Shown: piece after piece, positions 23,244 to 31,896 of the stretch
Position numbering within the stretch: position 1 is the first letter of the stretch
Layout of the letters: each line of letters starts with the position of its first letter
DNA from: Rickettsia typhi
GTDB lineage: Bacteria; Pseudomonadota; Alphaproteobacteria; Rickettsiales; Deianiraeaceae
Assembly: GCA_945898725.1 (NCBI GenBank)
Contig: CAMDIK010000010.1
Span: 1-36,192, forward strand
Length of the DNA: 36,192 nt
Direction: 5' to 3'
Position numbers and translations under genes: made by a program
Notes under the pieces: generated by a model
Told to the model about the DNA's origin: nothing
What the model saw: only the letters and a program-made list of their open reading frames with translations
The model's database searches: none

Positions 23244-24056
23244 TCACTTAAATTTAAATAAATTTCTTGCTATAAAGTAAATTATTTTCATTGCTATAAT
23301 CACTAGAAAATGTGGCTTTTTTGCCATTATTGAAAATTTTGCAGCGATCAACAAAGCATTAATATATTGTTTTTTGGTATTATTGCCGGAGGTTGTTTCG
23401 TTGCTATAATGCATTATTACCCCTGGATAGTCAATAGCAATTGACGTGATATGACGTTTTATAGCCAGAAGATTCAGGTTAAACTCATAGTCCATTGAAT
23501 ACTTATTATTCACATTAAACGTAAGTTCTTTAAATATTTCCTTGTTGTAGTAAAATGCTTCACCGGGAGCCATAGGAATATGGGTTATCATCTGCCTTAA
23601 GCTAAAATATAAATTACTAGTTTTTACATTATTGCAAGTTCTTATTTTAGTTGTTGTCATATTCTGCATATTGACAATATTTATATATGAATCAAAATAA
23701 AATAAATCAAGGCTTTCAAGGCGCGCAATCTTGGTTTTATATTCATACATTTTGGTAAAAATGCCCTCGCAAAGTCTGTCATCTGCACCAAGAAATCCAA
23801 TGTAATCACCGGTTGCATATTTTAATGCCTTGTTTCTTGCGTCTGAAATGCCACTATCTTTTTCATGATTGATAAATTTGATTATATCTGGGTGTTTTGC
23901 GACATATTGATTAATTATATCATGAGTTTTATCGGTTGAAATTCCGTCAAAGCATATTAGCTCTTTATTTTCATAATCTTGTGCAAGAAATGATTTTATT
24001 GCATCATCTATGTATTTTGCAGCGTTAAAAGATACTATAATTGTTGTAATTTTCAT
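23244..24056 (-). CDS. Family 2 glycosyltransferase
   Basis: The 270-residue protein begins MKITTIIVSFNAAKYIDDAIKSFLAQ, the GT2 opening. It has ELICFDGISTDKTHDII, where DG-x-S-x-D is the nucleotide-binding block, and GDYIGFLGADDRL, with the metal-binding ADD motif. GEAFYYN and the KY-S-MDYEFNLNL segment resemble the acceptor half of WcaA-like transferases. It overlaps the upstream GT8-like gene by four bases (ATGA), so the two are one operon on the minus strand. The protein probably transfers one sugar of the repeat unit. Confidence 0.85.
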   Translation of the reverse strand: MKITTIIVSFNAAKYIDDAIKSFLAQDYENKELICFDGISTDKTHDIINQYVAKHPDIIKFINHEKDSGISDARNKALKYATGDYIGFLGADDRLCEGIFTKMYEYKTKIARLESLDLFYFDSYINIVNMQNMTTTKIRTCNNVKTSNLYFSLRQMITHIPMAPGEAFYYNKEIFKELTFNVNNKYSMDYEFNLNLLAIKRHITSIAIDYPGVIMHYSNETTSGNNTKKQYINALLIAAKFSIMAKKPHFLVIIAMKIIYFIARNLFKFK

Positions 24057-25024
24057 GATTTTATAATTTTGATTAAAGATTTAATGGTATTTTTTATTAC
24101 TTCCCTTATTTTGCTGACAAATAAAGCCTTATAGACTTGAATTTTACTGACTTGCGTCACTGTGGTACAATTCTTTTTTACCAGATTTTTATTCAACATG
24201 CAAAGCGCTTGAATGTATTTGATGTATAAAAAAATGAAATAAAATGGCTTACCATAAATAAGCAACCGGGATGCATCTAATTTATTATTTGATATTTTTA
24301 TATCATGAAAATGATGGAAAACAATATCTTTGATTCTACCATTTTCGCATATATTTTGCATATTCCATGGGCCAGAGCAGGTTGAAATATTGCTTTCAAC
24401 ATGAACATTGTCAAGCTCGCCCCATGAGTCTAAATATTTTTGATCGCCAAATCTGTTATTTACTTCATCAAAATATCCAAAGCACCAGTCAATGCATTGG
24501 GCTGCCCATATATTTAGTAATGATAGCGATGATTCTTCTTGATTAAAATGCATAAATTGCACACAATATGTGCCAGACTGCTTTTCAAGAGCTATATGCT
24601 GTTTTGAATAATTATGACGGGTAATAAGAACATTTTTTGATTTTGGAATTTTATCTAAAATTATCTTTGGAGATGAGAGAAAATAGATATCGGCATCTAA
24701 ATATGTGCAGTTTGTCAATCCTTCTTTTTCAAGGCAATATTTTAACACAAATGGAGTTGATGTCCAGCAGTATTCCCCTATGCTTCTTGATGATTTGATT
24801 TGTTTTAATTGCGGATATGATGCTTCAAGGTCATTGATAGTAAATGTTTTAATGTTTTGCTCGCCAGATAATATATTAGATGTTTTTTGATCAAAGCAGC
24901 AAACATATAGTGTGAAATTTTCGCAGTTTTGCAATAAAGATTGGTGCAGTGCTAATCCTTGATGGATAAAATTTTCATCCAAAAGCGTTACAAAATTTAA
25001 GTTTTTACTCTTGTTTTTATTCAT
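24053..25024 (-). CDS. GT8-like glycosyltransferase (DxD type)
   Basis: From the ATG at 25024 (MNKNKSKNLNFVTLLDENF) the protein has 323 residues; a longer frame to 25126 would include the palindromic upstream region and is less family-like. The N-terminus NFVTLLDENFIHQGLALHQSL is the 'x-x-D-x-x-Y-x-x-G-x-x-L-x-x-SL' start of GT8/nucleotide-diphosphosugar transferases. TYLDADIYFLSSP carries the D-x-D metal site, FGDQKYLDSW follows, and VFHHFHDIK provides a His-rich site. The sugar is unknown. The gene leads a two-gene minus-strand operon inside the polysaccharide locus. Confidence 0.7.
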   Translation of the reverse strand: MNKNKSKNLNFVTLLDENFIHQGLALHQSLLQNCENFTLYVCCFDQKTSNILSGEQNIKTFTINDLEASYPQLKQIKSSRSIGEYCWTSTPFVLKYCLEKEGLTNCTYLDADIYFLSSPKIILDKIPKSKNVLITRHNYSKQHIALEKQSGTYCVQFMHFNQEESSLSLLNIWAAQCIDWCFGYFDEVNNRFGDQKYLDSWGELDNVHVESNISTCSGPWNMQNICENGRIKDIVFHHFHDIKISNNKLDASRLLIYGKPFYFIFLYIKYIQALCMLNKNLVKKNCTTVTQVSKIQVYKALFVSKIREVIKNTIKSLIKIIKS

Positions 25025-25068
25025 CGTAACGTCTAATAATCTCGTTTTTTTCACAATAATTACCATAT

Positions 25069-25087
25069 TTAACCTTGATAAGGTTAA
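25069..25087. promoter_or_regulatory. Perfect inverted repeat between divergent glycan operons
   Basis: TTAACCTT-GAT-AAGGTTAA is an 8-3-8 perfect inverted repeat in the 145-base gap between the GT8-like gene and the fdtA-like gene. It has no T-run, so an operator is more likely than a terminator. A TTGACA (25120-25125) and a perfect TATAAT (25153-25158) further right are promoter parts for fdtA, but their mutual spacing (27 bases) is wrong. TTGACA with AATTAT at 25142-25147, or TATAAT with a poor -35, are the options. Confidence 0.35.
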
Positions 25088-25169
25088 GATGGGTAAAACA
25101 ATAATTTGCAAGTTTTTTCTTGACATTAAACTTGGATTTTAAATTATTCAGCTATAATTAATAGCAATT

Positions 25170-25547
25170 ATGGCGCATATTATCCACCTAAAAGAGATTT
25201 TAGACAACAGGGGTAGCCTTTTGCCTGTCAATACCAATGATATTCCATTTAGCATAAAAAGAGTTTTCTTTATATATGGAGTGGAAAGCGCAGATATTAA
25301 AAGAGGCGGGCACAGGCATAAAAAGTCAGTTCAGGCTTTAATTTCAATCACTGGGTCTTGCGTTATTAAGAATAATAATGGAATTGAAAAAAATGAATTT
25401 TTATTAGACACCCCAAGCAAAGTGTTAATTTTGGAGCCACAAGATTGGCATACAATGGAACATTTTAGCAAAGATTGCGTTTTAGCAGTTCTTGCGTCAA
25501 CGGAATATGATGTTAGTGATTATATAGATACGCCTTATGACAATTGA
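25170..25547 (+). CDS. fdtA: FdtA/WxcM-like dTDP-sugar 3,4-ketoisomerase
   Basis: The 125-residue cupin matches the FdtA/WxcM family. It opens with the DNRGSLLPV stretch (12-20), has RGGHRHKKS (45-53) with the catalytic histidines His48 and His50, then SITGSCVIK, LILEPQDWHTM (86-96), and ends with SDYIDTPYDN. FdtA converts dTDP-4-keto-6-deoxyglucose to its 3-keto isomer. The aminotransferase two genes on would then add nitrogen at C3. The substrate needs rmlA/rmlB, which are not in the window. The gene overlaps the next one by 11 bases. Confidence 0.8.
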   Translation: MAHIIHLKEILDNRGSLLPVNTNDIPFSIKRVFFIYGVESADIKRGGHRHKKSVQALISITGSCVIKNNNGIEKNEFLLDTPSKVLILEPQDWHTMEHFSKDCVLAVLASTEYDVSDYIDTPYDN

Positions 25548-26388
25548 GAAAAGTAATGCTTATCAATCTGCCTTAAATCTCGATAATTATTTAATTGAGG
25601 ACGACTCAAGCGTTTTAAACCGTAAAACGATAATATATTTTACAAGCAATGGGATTTGCCCAAATGATACAGAAGAAGAAATGGAGCAACAAATTATAAA
25701 AAAGAACTTCTTTGAATTTTATAAAACAAGATTGCATGGTTTTCAAAGGCATATTTTTGTCCGAGATGTGTCAAAAAGTTTTTATCTTTATGGAATATCC
25801 AATAAAGTAAACTCAATTGAGAAACTAGCGCAATTATTAAAATCACTTGCTTTATCAGATGAAATATACTGCACAGGAGTTTCTGCCGGTGGGAATATAG
25901 CTATTATTTTAGCTGCTTTGCTTGGTGCAAAATCAATCGCATTTGATGTAATACCAAATCTATTTGACGATGAATTCCTCGGATATAAACCAATTATCGC
26001 AGCAAGGCAAGATGCAAATCTTCGGCCATATATGCACCTTCAAGAATATTTGCAAAGAAATCCTTGCAAATATAAGCCAATCATTTTTCATAGTTGTCAA
26101 AGCAAAGATGATATTATACGAATGCAAAATATGCATACTTTAGATTGTGTGAAAATTTTTAATATAAAATATCGTCATCATGGAATGCAGTTTTCAAAAG
26201 TTGCAATACCTTTTTTCACTTGGGATAAATTAATTAATATTGCAAATAATAAAGCATATCATAAGGAGTTTTTTTGCCTCAAGCTCAATATTTTCTTGAC
26301 TTTGAAAATATGCGCCGTATATGTATATAAAATATGTCGATCATATACTAATGTTAGTAGAATACGAAAATTTATCAAAATCAAATAA
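25537..26388 (+). CDS. Alpha/beta-hydrolase-like protein of the glycan locus
   Basis: The 283-residue protein has one clear motif, CTGVSAGGNIAIILAALLG (112-130), a G-x-S-x-G nucleophile elbow with a following helix. KTIIYFTSNG near 30-39 could be the first core strand. A late RHHGMQF could provide the catalytic His. It may be an esterase or an acyl/sugar-modifying enzyme, but the family is not recognised. It lies between the fdtA- and fdtB-like genes, where an acetyltransferase (fdtC) might be expected, overlapping fdtA by 11 and the aminotransferase by 38 bases. The last 35 residues are hydrophobic then strongly basic, suggesting a C-terminal membrane contact. Confidence 0.5.
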   Translation: MTIEKSNAYQSALNLDNYLIEDDSSVLNRKTIIYFTSNGICPNDTEEEMEQQIIKKNFFEFYKTRLHGFQRHIFVRDVSKSFYLYGISNKVNSIEKLAQLLKSLALSDEIYCTGVSAGGNIAIILAALLGAKSIAFDVIPNLFDDEFLGYKPIIAARQDANLRPYMHLQEYLQRNPCKYKPIIFHSCQSKDDIIRMQNMHTLDCVKIFNIKYRHHGMQFSKVAIPFFTWDKLINIANNKAYHKEFFCLKLNIFLTLKICAVYVYKICRSYTNVSRIRKFIKIK

Positions 26389-27448
26389 AGAATTTGAGTT
26401 TGAATATAAAAAAAGAGTGGATGAGGTTATCGCATCTGGGTGGTATATTCTTGGTAAACAAGTTGAGGAATTTGAAAGTAGATATGCAAAATTGCATAAT
26501 GTTAAACATTGCATCGCGCTGAACTCTGGGCTTGATGCCTTAATTTTAGGACTTAAGGCCGCAAACTTACCAAAAGATGGAGAGGTTTTAGTTGCTGCAA
26601 ATTCATATTTAGCTTGTGTTTTGTCTATTATTCAAGCAGGGCTAAAGCCTGTTTTGGTTGAGCCAAATATTGAAAATTATAATATAGATGAAGAGATTTT
26701 AGAATCTAAAATAACGTCAAAAACAGTTGCCATAATGCCGGTGCATCTTTATGGCAGGGCTTGTAATATGGAAAAAATCATGCAAATAGCGGCAAAACAT
26801 AAGCTTTTCATTATTGAAGACTGTGCGCAGGCGCACCTTGCAAGGCAAAATGGTAAACTCGTTGGAACATTTGGAGATATTGGTGCTTTTTCGTTTTATC
26901 CTACAAAAAATCTTGGATCCATCGGTGATTCTGGTTGTATCATCACAAATGATGATAATTATGCAGCCAAAATTCGCTCTATGAGAAATTATGGATTTAG
27001 CAAGGTTCGATATGTTGCCGATAATATAGGCATTAACTCAAGAATGGATGAGTTACAAGCTGCATTTTTAAATGTGAAACTTGATCATCTTGAAAAAATC
27101 AATACCCACAAGAGGCAACTTGCAAATATTTACAATGAAAATATTAGAAATATCAATATAATCAAGCCACTTTCTTCGTCAAGCGAATATGAACACATAT
27201 ACCATATATATAATATAAGAGCTGAAAAAAGAGATGAATTACAACAATATTTGAAGGAAAATGGTGTTGCAACTATTGTTCATTACCCAATTCCACCACA
27301 TAAACAAGAGGCTTTGGCTGATTTTTTTAAAGGTCAAAATTTCCCTATTGCAGATAAAATTGCAAATACAACCTTAAGTTTACCAATAAGTTATATGAAT
27401 AATGAAGGTGAGGTTTTAAAAGTTTGCGAGTTAATGAATAATGTATGA
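26351..27448 (+). CDS. fdtB: DegT/DnrJ/EryC1-family sugar aminotransferase (FdtB-like)
   Basis: From ATG 26351 the protein has 365 residues and starts MLVEYENLSKSNKEFEFEY, like FdtB relatives. An in-frame start at 26321 would lengthen the overlap with the previous gene. It uses PLP to aminate a keto sugar: VIASGWYILG (26-35), ALNSGLDAL (56-64), EDCAQAH (156-162), and FSFYPTKNLGSIGDSG (180-195) with the Schiff-base Lys186. Downstream YHIYNIRAEKRDELQQYL and HYPIPPHKQ are typical. With the FdtA-like enzyme it would make dTDP-3-amino-3,6-dideoxyhexose (Fuc3N or a related sugar). It overlaps the next gene by ATGA. Confidence 0.85.
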   Translation: MLVEYENLSKSNKEFEFEYKKRVDEVIASGWYILGKQVEEFESRYAKLHNVKHCIALNSGLDALILGLKAANLPKDGEVLVAANSYLACVLSIIQAGLKPVLVEPNIENYNIDEEILESKITSKTVAIMPVHLYGRACNMEKIMQIAAKHKLFIIEDCAQAHLARQNGKLVGTFGDIGAFSFYPTKNLGSIGDSGCIITNDDNYAAKIRSMRNYGFSKVRYVADNIGINSRMDELQAAFLNVKLDHLEKINTHKRQLANIYNENIRNINIIKPLSSSSEYEHIYHIYNIRAEKRDELQQYLKENGVATIVHYPIPPHKQEALADFFKGQNFPIADKIANTTLSLPISYMNNEGEVLKVCELMNNV

Positions 27449-28257
27449 TAAAATTTGTAAAAAAAGTTGTAAAAAAGCTATTATCGTATACTAAAAAAGC
27501 CAAAATATGGTGGATTATAACTGATAAATGGGATAATTTTCAAGGTTCCTATAGCACGGAAAATATTTTCAATATTGTAAAAAAATCGACAAAAAACGTC
27601 AAAGACGGAATATTCGCATATGAAAGAGACAGTGTTAATTTTGACACCCCTGTGTATCAGGAAAGTGTTTTATTTGCACTGAGAAAAATCATTGCTGATA
27701 ATGGAAAAAATATAAAAATTCTTGACTTTGGTGGTGCTTTGGGCTCTCATTATTTTTGTTATTCTGGGCATCCGGAATTTCATGATGTAAATTTTACATG
27801 GATTGTAATTGAGCAAGAAAAATTCGTTGAAATTGGTAAGAATGAATTTAGCGATGAAAATCTGAAATTTGAGTTTAAAATAGAAGATGCACTTGATAAA
27901 TATGGAAAGCCAGATCTTATTCTGTGCTCAAGTGTTTTTATGTATATAGAAAATTATGTCGAATCTTTAGAAAAATTATGCAAACTTGGCTCAAAATATC
28001 TTTTAATTGCAAGAAATTTCGTTGACTATGACTTGGAAGATAAAATAATTGCAATTCAAGAAGTTCCAAAGGAAATATATGAAGCCAAATATCCGTGCTA
28101 TATTTTTGGCAAGAATTTCTATGATAGTATAATTTCCACCTTTCATTATCAAGAAATTTTTCATTGTTTATCGGCAGTTGATGGTAATTATATACAATAT
28201 AGAGATAAAAAAAATATTCAACAATTTTGCGTTGAGGATAAATTATTTTGCTTATAA
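27445..28257 (+). CDS. Putative methyltransferase, TIGR04325-like
   Basis: The 270-residue protein has the W-x-x-FQGSYS start followed by IFAYERDSVNFD. That is the pattern of the TIGR04325 putative methyltransferase family found in capsule/LPS loci. ILDFGGALGSHYF is the SAM-binding motif, and DLILCSSVFMYIENY follows the acidic strand. The N-terminus is strongly basic (KKVVKKLLSYTKKAK). It closes the fdtA-fdtB transcription unit, overlapping the aminotransferase by four bases. The acceptor sugar is unknown. Confidence 0.7.
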   Translation: MIKFVKKVVKKLLSYTKKAKIWWIITDKWDNFQGSYSTENIFNIVKKSTKNVKDGIFAYERDSVNFDTPVYQESVLFALRKIIADNGKNIKILDFGGALGSHYFCYSGHPEFHDVNFTWIVIEQEKFVEIGKNEFSDENLKFEFKIEDALDKYGKPDLILCSSVFMYIENYVESLEKLCKLGSKYLLIARNFVDYDLEDKIIAIQEVPKEIYEAKYPCYIFGKNFYDSIISTFHYQEIFHCLSAVDGNYIQYRDKKNIQQFCVEDKLFCL

Positions 28258-28292
28258 TGGTAAAATAATTTCATATACTATTTTTTCACTGC

Positions 28293-28320
28293 TTGACTTT
28301 TATAAAATAATGTTTAATAT
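28293..28320 (+). promoter_or_regulatory. Promoter of the wzt-wzm-fcl unit
   Basis: TTGACT (28293-28298) and TAATAT (28315-28320), spacer 16, predict a start near 28327 and a leader of about 14 bases before the TTG start of the ATPase gene. The 83-base gap has no other feature. Confidence 0.4.
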
Positions 28321-28340
28321 TTGTCAAAATTTATAGTATT

Positions 28341-29066
28341 TTGTCTAGTATCTCGCTTAAAAATGTCTATGTTGACGGCAAAAGCACATTTGCAAAGTTT
28401 ATGAATTTAAGGTCTTTGGTGCTGAAAAAAATTCCAAAGATGAAAGTTGCAAGAATTCCGATATTGAAAAATATTAATCTTGAAATAAAAAGCGGAGATA
28501 GAATTGGATTTATTGGCAAAAATGGCGCAGGCAAAACCTCGCTTATGAGGGCAATTCTTGAAACTTATCCGGCATCGTCTGGCACGGTGTCAGTTGAGGG
28601 CAGTTTTTTGCCGATTTTAGACCTTGGAGCCGGGCTAAATGGGGAATTATCAGGGCGTTATAACATAAAATTGATGTTTTTATACAATGGAAAGCTAAAT
28701 CAATATAACCAGGAAATAGAAGATCAAATTATTGAGTTTTCTGGCATTCCCGCAGACAAAATTGACATTCCAATGAAACTTTATTCAATGGGAATGAGGG
28801 CGCGCCTTATATTTTCGGCAACGGTATTTCAAAAGGGTGATATTTTAATTATGGACGAGGCTTTTGCTACCGGAGACAAAGATTTTATCACAAAATCTTA
28901 TAATTACATGCTAAATAAGTGGAAAGAAGTGGATATTGGTCTTACAATAAGCCATAATTTGGATGAAATAAAAGAGCTTTGCAATTATTGCTATATTATG
29001 GATAGCGGCGAAATTGTGGCGTCTGGCACGCCAAATGATATGATTAAATTGTACGAAGATTTATAA
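28341..29066 (+). CDS. wzt: ABC transporter ATPase for polysaccharide export
   Basis: The 241-residue ATPase starts with TTG at 28341, giving SSISLKNVYVDGKS, the first beta strand of the ABC domain; the first ATG (codon 21) would remove it. Walker A is GKNGAGKT (59-66), the signature is YSMGMRARL (148-156, the form typical of Wzt/KpsT), and Walker B is ILIMDEAFATGD (168-179). It has no C-terminal carbohydrate-recognition domain, so it is of the short KpsT/RfbE-like type. With the permease four bases downstream it would flip a lipid-linked glycan across the inner membrane. Confidence 0.9.
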   Translation: MSSISLKNVYVDGKSTFAKFMNLRSLVLKKIPKMKVARIPILKNINLEIKSGDRIGFIGKNGAGKTSLMRAILETYPASSGTVSVEGSFLPILDLGAGLNGELSGRYNIKLMFLYNGKLNQYNQEIEDQIIEFSGIPADKIDIPMKLYSMGMRARLIFSATVFQKGDILIMDEAFATGDKDFITKSYNYMLNKWKEVDIGLTISHNLDEIKELCNYCYIMDSGEIVASGTPNDMIKLYEDL

Positions 29067-29070
29067 AGCT

Positions 29071-29823
29071 ATGACCTTAAAAGAAATAAGAATTTTACAT
29101 GCAACCAAAATTGAAACTATTTATGGCAGAACCTTTGCCGGAAAGATTTGGATAGCCTTAAAACCAATGATACAGCTTGTTTTTATGGGCTTTGTATTTG
29201 GCAAGATTATAACAATTAATCAAGAAAATCACACGGCATTTATCATGTATGGCTTTTTGCTATTGAATTTTATTACCGCATCTTTATCATCTGCAAGTGG
29301 CACTATATCAGAGAACATTTTTATAACCTCAAGGTTTAATGTGTCCAAGAATTTTTTTTCAGTTGTAAATATTTACTATAATCTTTATATCTGCTTTATT
29401 TCCTTCATTCCATGTGCGTTATTGGTTGCCATATTTACCAATTTACCCATTCATCTTAACATGATTTTTGCGCCATTTTACTTGATATATATAGTAACAA
29501 CTATGTTTCTTGTGTGCGCAAGTATTGCAATAATATATCCATATTTTCAAGATATAAAGTTTTTAATTGAAGTCACTTCCATGGTATCTCTTTGGGTAAC
29601 TCCAATATTTTATCCAATGTCGCAAATGCCCGGGTGGATGTTTAAATTGTCATATTTTAACCCATTTTTCATCCTAATTGCGCCATTTGTAAGGCTTATG
29701 CATGAAGGCTTGCTACCGACTATGTCTATGCACATTTCAATGCTTGGACTGTTTGTTGTATCTTTACTTATTTACATAATTACACAGAAAAAACTCTCCA
29801 GGAATGTGATTTATTATTGCTAA
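29071..29823 (+). CDS. wzm: ABC-2 type permease for polysaccharide export
   Basis: The 250-residue protein has six membrane helices and the Wzm/KpsM features IETIYGRTFAGKIWIALKPM at the N-terminus. Further on are LWVTPIFYPMSQMPGWM and YFNPFFILIAPFVRLMHEG, where the LNP-like block and the following helix contact the ATPase. The C-terminus ends with KKLSRNVIYYC instead of the usual FAD-x-V. It forms the membrane part of the exporter with the preceding ATPase. The next gene (fcl) starts 24 bases on. Confidence 0.88.
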   Translation: MTLKEIRILHATKIETIYGRTFAGKIWIALKPMIQLVFMGFVFGKIITINQENHTAFIMYGFLLLNFITASLSSASGTISENIFITSRFNVSKNFFSVVNIYYNLYICFISFIPCALLVAIFTNLPIHLNMIFAPFYLIYIVTTMFLVCASIAIIYPYFQDIKFLIEVTSMVSLWVTPIFYPMSQMPGWMFKLSYFNPFFILIAPFVRLMHEGLLPTMSMHISMLGLFVVSLLIYIITQKKLSRNVIYYC

Positions 29824-29847
29824 TTTCTATATTTTTTATTTAAATCT

Positions 29848-30795
29848 ATGCAAAAAAATGCTAAAATCTACATAGCCGGGCACCGCGGGCTGGTTGGTTC
29901 TCACCTTCTAAAAAAGCTGCAAGACCAGGGTTATGAGCATATTATAACAAAAACCCGCGCAGAGCTTGATTTGCTAAACCAGGCGCAGGTTTTGAAGTTT
30001 TTTGAAAGCGAAAAGCTTGATTATGTCTTTTTGGCAGCGGCAAAAGTTGGCGGAATTATGGCAAATATGACGAGCCAAGGCGCTTTTTTGTATGAAAATT
30101 TGCAAATTCAAAATAATATTATCCACTCAAGCTATCAAACGGGCGTAAAAAAACTGTTATTTTTAGGATCTTCGTGCATTTATCCGCGAAATTGCCCCCA
30201 GCCAATGAAAGAAGAATATTTGATGACAGGCGATGTTGAGCCGACAAATTATGGCTATGCAATTGCGAAAATTGCAGGGCTGAAAATGTGTCAGGCGTAT
30301 AATGAGCAATACGGAACGAATTTTATTACGGTAATGCCGACGAATTTATATGGCCCTGGGGATAATTTTGATTTGCAAAACTCACATGTTTTGCCTGCGC
30401 TGATTCGTAAATTTGCAACAGCGGTAAAAAATGGCGATAAAGAGGTAATTTTATGGGGAAGCGGAACGCCCAGGCGCGAGTTTTTACACGCCGCGGATTT
30501 GGCTGATGCATGCGTATTTTTGATGAATAGCGAAAATGTAAATAAAGATACAGGGCTGGTAAATATTGGTGTTGGTGAAGATATTCCGATTCTAGAACTT
30601 GCAAATTTAATAAAGAAAGTCTCTGGTTTTACGGGAAATGTTGTTTTAGATAAGTCTAAACCGGATGGAATGATGCAAAAATTACTTGATGTTTCAAAGC
30701 TTTCAAGCTTTGGGTGGAAGGCTGAAATTTCGATTGAAGAAGGTATTCGAAAAACTTATGAATGGTTTTGCTATAAATGCAATGCCAATAGTTAG
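29848..30795 (+). CDS. fcl: GDP-L-fucose synthase
   Basis: The 315-residue protein epimerises and reduces GDP-4-keto-6-deoxymannose to GDP-L-fucose. NADP-binding GHRGLVGSHLLKKL (11-24), LAAAKVGGI (62-70), GSSCIYPRNCPQPM (107-120), and YGYAIAKIAG (135-144) with Tyr137/Lys141 define the family. The length is standard. Together with gmd it completes the GDP-fucose pathway. Its composition is closer to core genes than to the glycosyltransferases. The last 14 bases overlap the next gene. Confidence 0.95.
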   Translation: MQKNAKIYIAGHRGLVGSHLLKKLQDQGYEHIITKTRAELDLLNQAQVLKFFESEKLDYVFLAAAKVGGIMANMTSQGAFLYENLQIQNNIIHSSYQTGVKKLLFLGSSCIYPRNCPQPMKEEYLMTGDVEPTNYGYAIAKIAGLKMCQAYNEQYGTNFITVMPTNLYGPGDNFDLQNSHVLPALIRKFATAVKNGDKEVILWGSGTPRREFLHAADLADACVFLMNSENVNKDTGLVNIGVGEDIPILELANLIKKVSGFTGNVVLDKSKPDGMMQKLLDVSKLSSFGWKAEISIEEGIRKTYEWFCYKCNANS

Positions 30796-31612
30796 TATTA
30801 TAATACCATGTTTTAATCATGGTAAATATATCAATGAAGCTGTAGATAGCGTACTTAACCAAACCTTTCAAGACTTTGAAATTATCATAATAAATGATGG
30901 CTCAACAGATGATTTTACCAATCAAATCTTGCAAAATTATAGAAAAGAAAAAACAAAAGTTATTCATATTGAAAATTCTGGCGTTGCAAGTGCAAGAAAT
31001 ATCGGAATTCAGGCTGCAAGCGGGAAATATATCTTGCCACTTGATGCAGATGACAGAATATTGCCACAATACCTTGAAAAGGCAGTCTTGGCAATGGAGC
31101 AAAATGAAAAGCTTGGCATAGTTTATTGCAAAGCTAGGTTTTTTGGCGCTATGACACACAATTGGGAATTAAAGCCATATAGTTTAGATGTTATGTTAGA
31201 TGGTAATTGCATTTTTTCCACAGCATTATTTAGGCGTTCATCTTGGGAAAAAGTTGGCGGCTATAAAGCTCAAATGGATAAAGGGTTGGAAGATTATGAA
31301 TTCTGGCTTTCATTAATTGAAAATGGCGCACAAGTATTGCAAATTCCTGAAATTCTCTTTGAATATAGAAAACATAATACAAGTAGAACTACCGTGTCTA
31401 ATAAAAATATAGTCATTCTTATGGTAAAAATTATATCCTATCATTTGCCATTTTACCAAATAAATATCAATTTCTTAACTTTTCGGGTTAAAATAATAAT
31501 GTATATTGCCTATTGCAAAGAAAAAAAGTTACTTCCCTGTGCGAATACCATACTTTATATTATTAACAAAGCATACAACATAGCAAGGCGGCTAAAATCC
31601 TTAAGTGTGTAG
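30782..31612 (+). CDS. Family 2 glycosyltransferase
   Basis: From ATG 30782 the protein has 276 residues and begins MPIVSIIIPCFNHGKYINEA, followed by IIINDGSTDDFTN and GKYILPLDADDRILPQYL: the DGS-x-D and DADD motifs of GT2. LEDYEFWLSLIENG (a late ED-x-x-x-W acceptor motif) is also present. An in-frame ATG at 30686 would overlap fcl by over 100 bases and is rejected. The C-terminal ~75 residues, rich in Ile and Lys, look like a membrane-associated segment. It is the last gene of the polysaccharide locus. Confidence 0.88.
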   Translation: MPIVSIIIPCFNHGKYINEAVDSVLNQTFQDFEIIIINDGSTDDFTNQILQNYRKEKTKVIHIENSGVASARNIGIQAASGKYILPLDADDRILPQYLEKAVLAMEQNEKLGIVYCKARFFGAMTHNWELKPYSLDVMLDGNCIFSTALFRRSSWEKVGGYKAQMDKGLEDYEFWLSLIENGAQVLQIPEILFEYRKHNTSRTTVSNKNIVILMVKIISYHLPFYQININFLTFRVKIIMYIAYCKEKKLLPCANTILYIINKAYNIARRLKSLSV

Positions 31613-31725
31613 TTTGTGATTTTATTACCATTCTAACTCATATTCCTCTGGCTTGTCAAGTTGTTTTTGGCAAAATTGAAAAATATCTTGACATTTAAAA
31701 GCAAGCATAGCACTGGTATTTCAGT

Positions 31726-31811
31726 GCCTTAGTGGCGGAATGGTAGACGCGGTAGACTCAAAATCTACTATCTGCAAGGATGTGGGGGTTCAAGTCCCTC
31801 CTGAGGCACCA
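31726..31811 (+). tRNA. tRNA-Leu (anticodon CAA)
   Basis: The 86-base class II tRNA has acceptor GCCTTAG/CTGAGGC, discriminator A and an encoded CCA (31809-31811). It has a D arm with GGTAGAC, anticodon stem GTAGA/TCTAC around CTCAAAA (anticodon CAA), a long variable arm, and T arm with GGTTCAAGTCC. It sits in the gap that separates the polysaccharide locus from the CE-protease-like gene. TTGACA at 31688-31693 may be its -35; no clear -10 follows. Confidence 0.95.
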
Positions 31812-31896
31812 AATTTCGCAAAATCTTTCATATCAAATCTGGCTTTAATCGCCGAACAGGCATGGTTTTGGAAAATTAAATTTTTTTTAAAATTAC

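Noticed and set aside
30686..31612. 308-residue version of the last glycosyltransferase
   Set aside because: It would overlap fcl by 110 bases and the extra residues are not family-like; MPIVSIIIPCFN at 30782 is the standard start.
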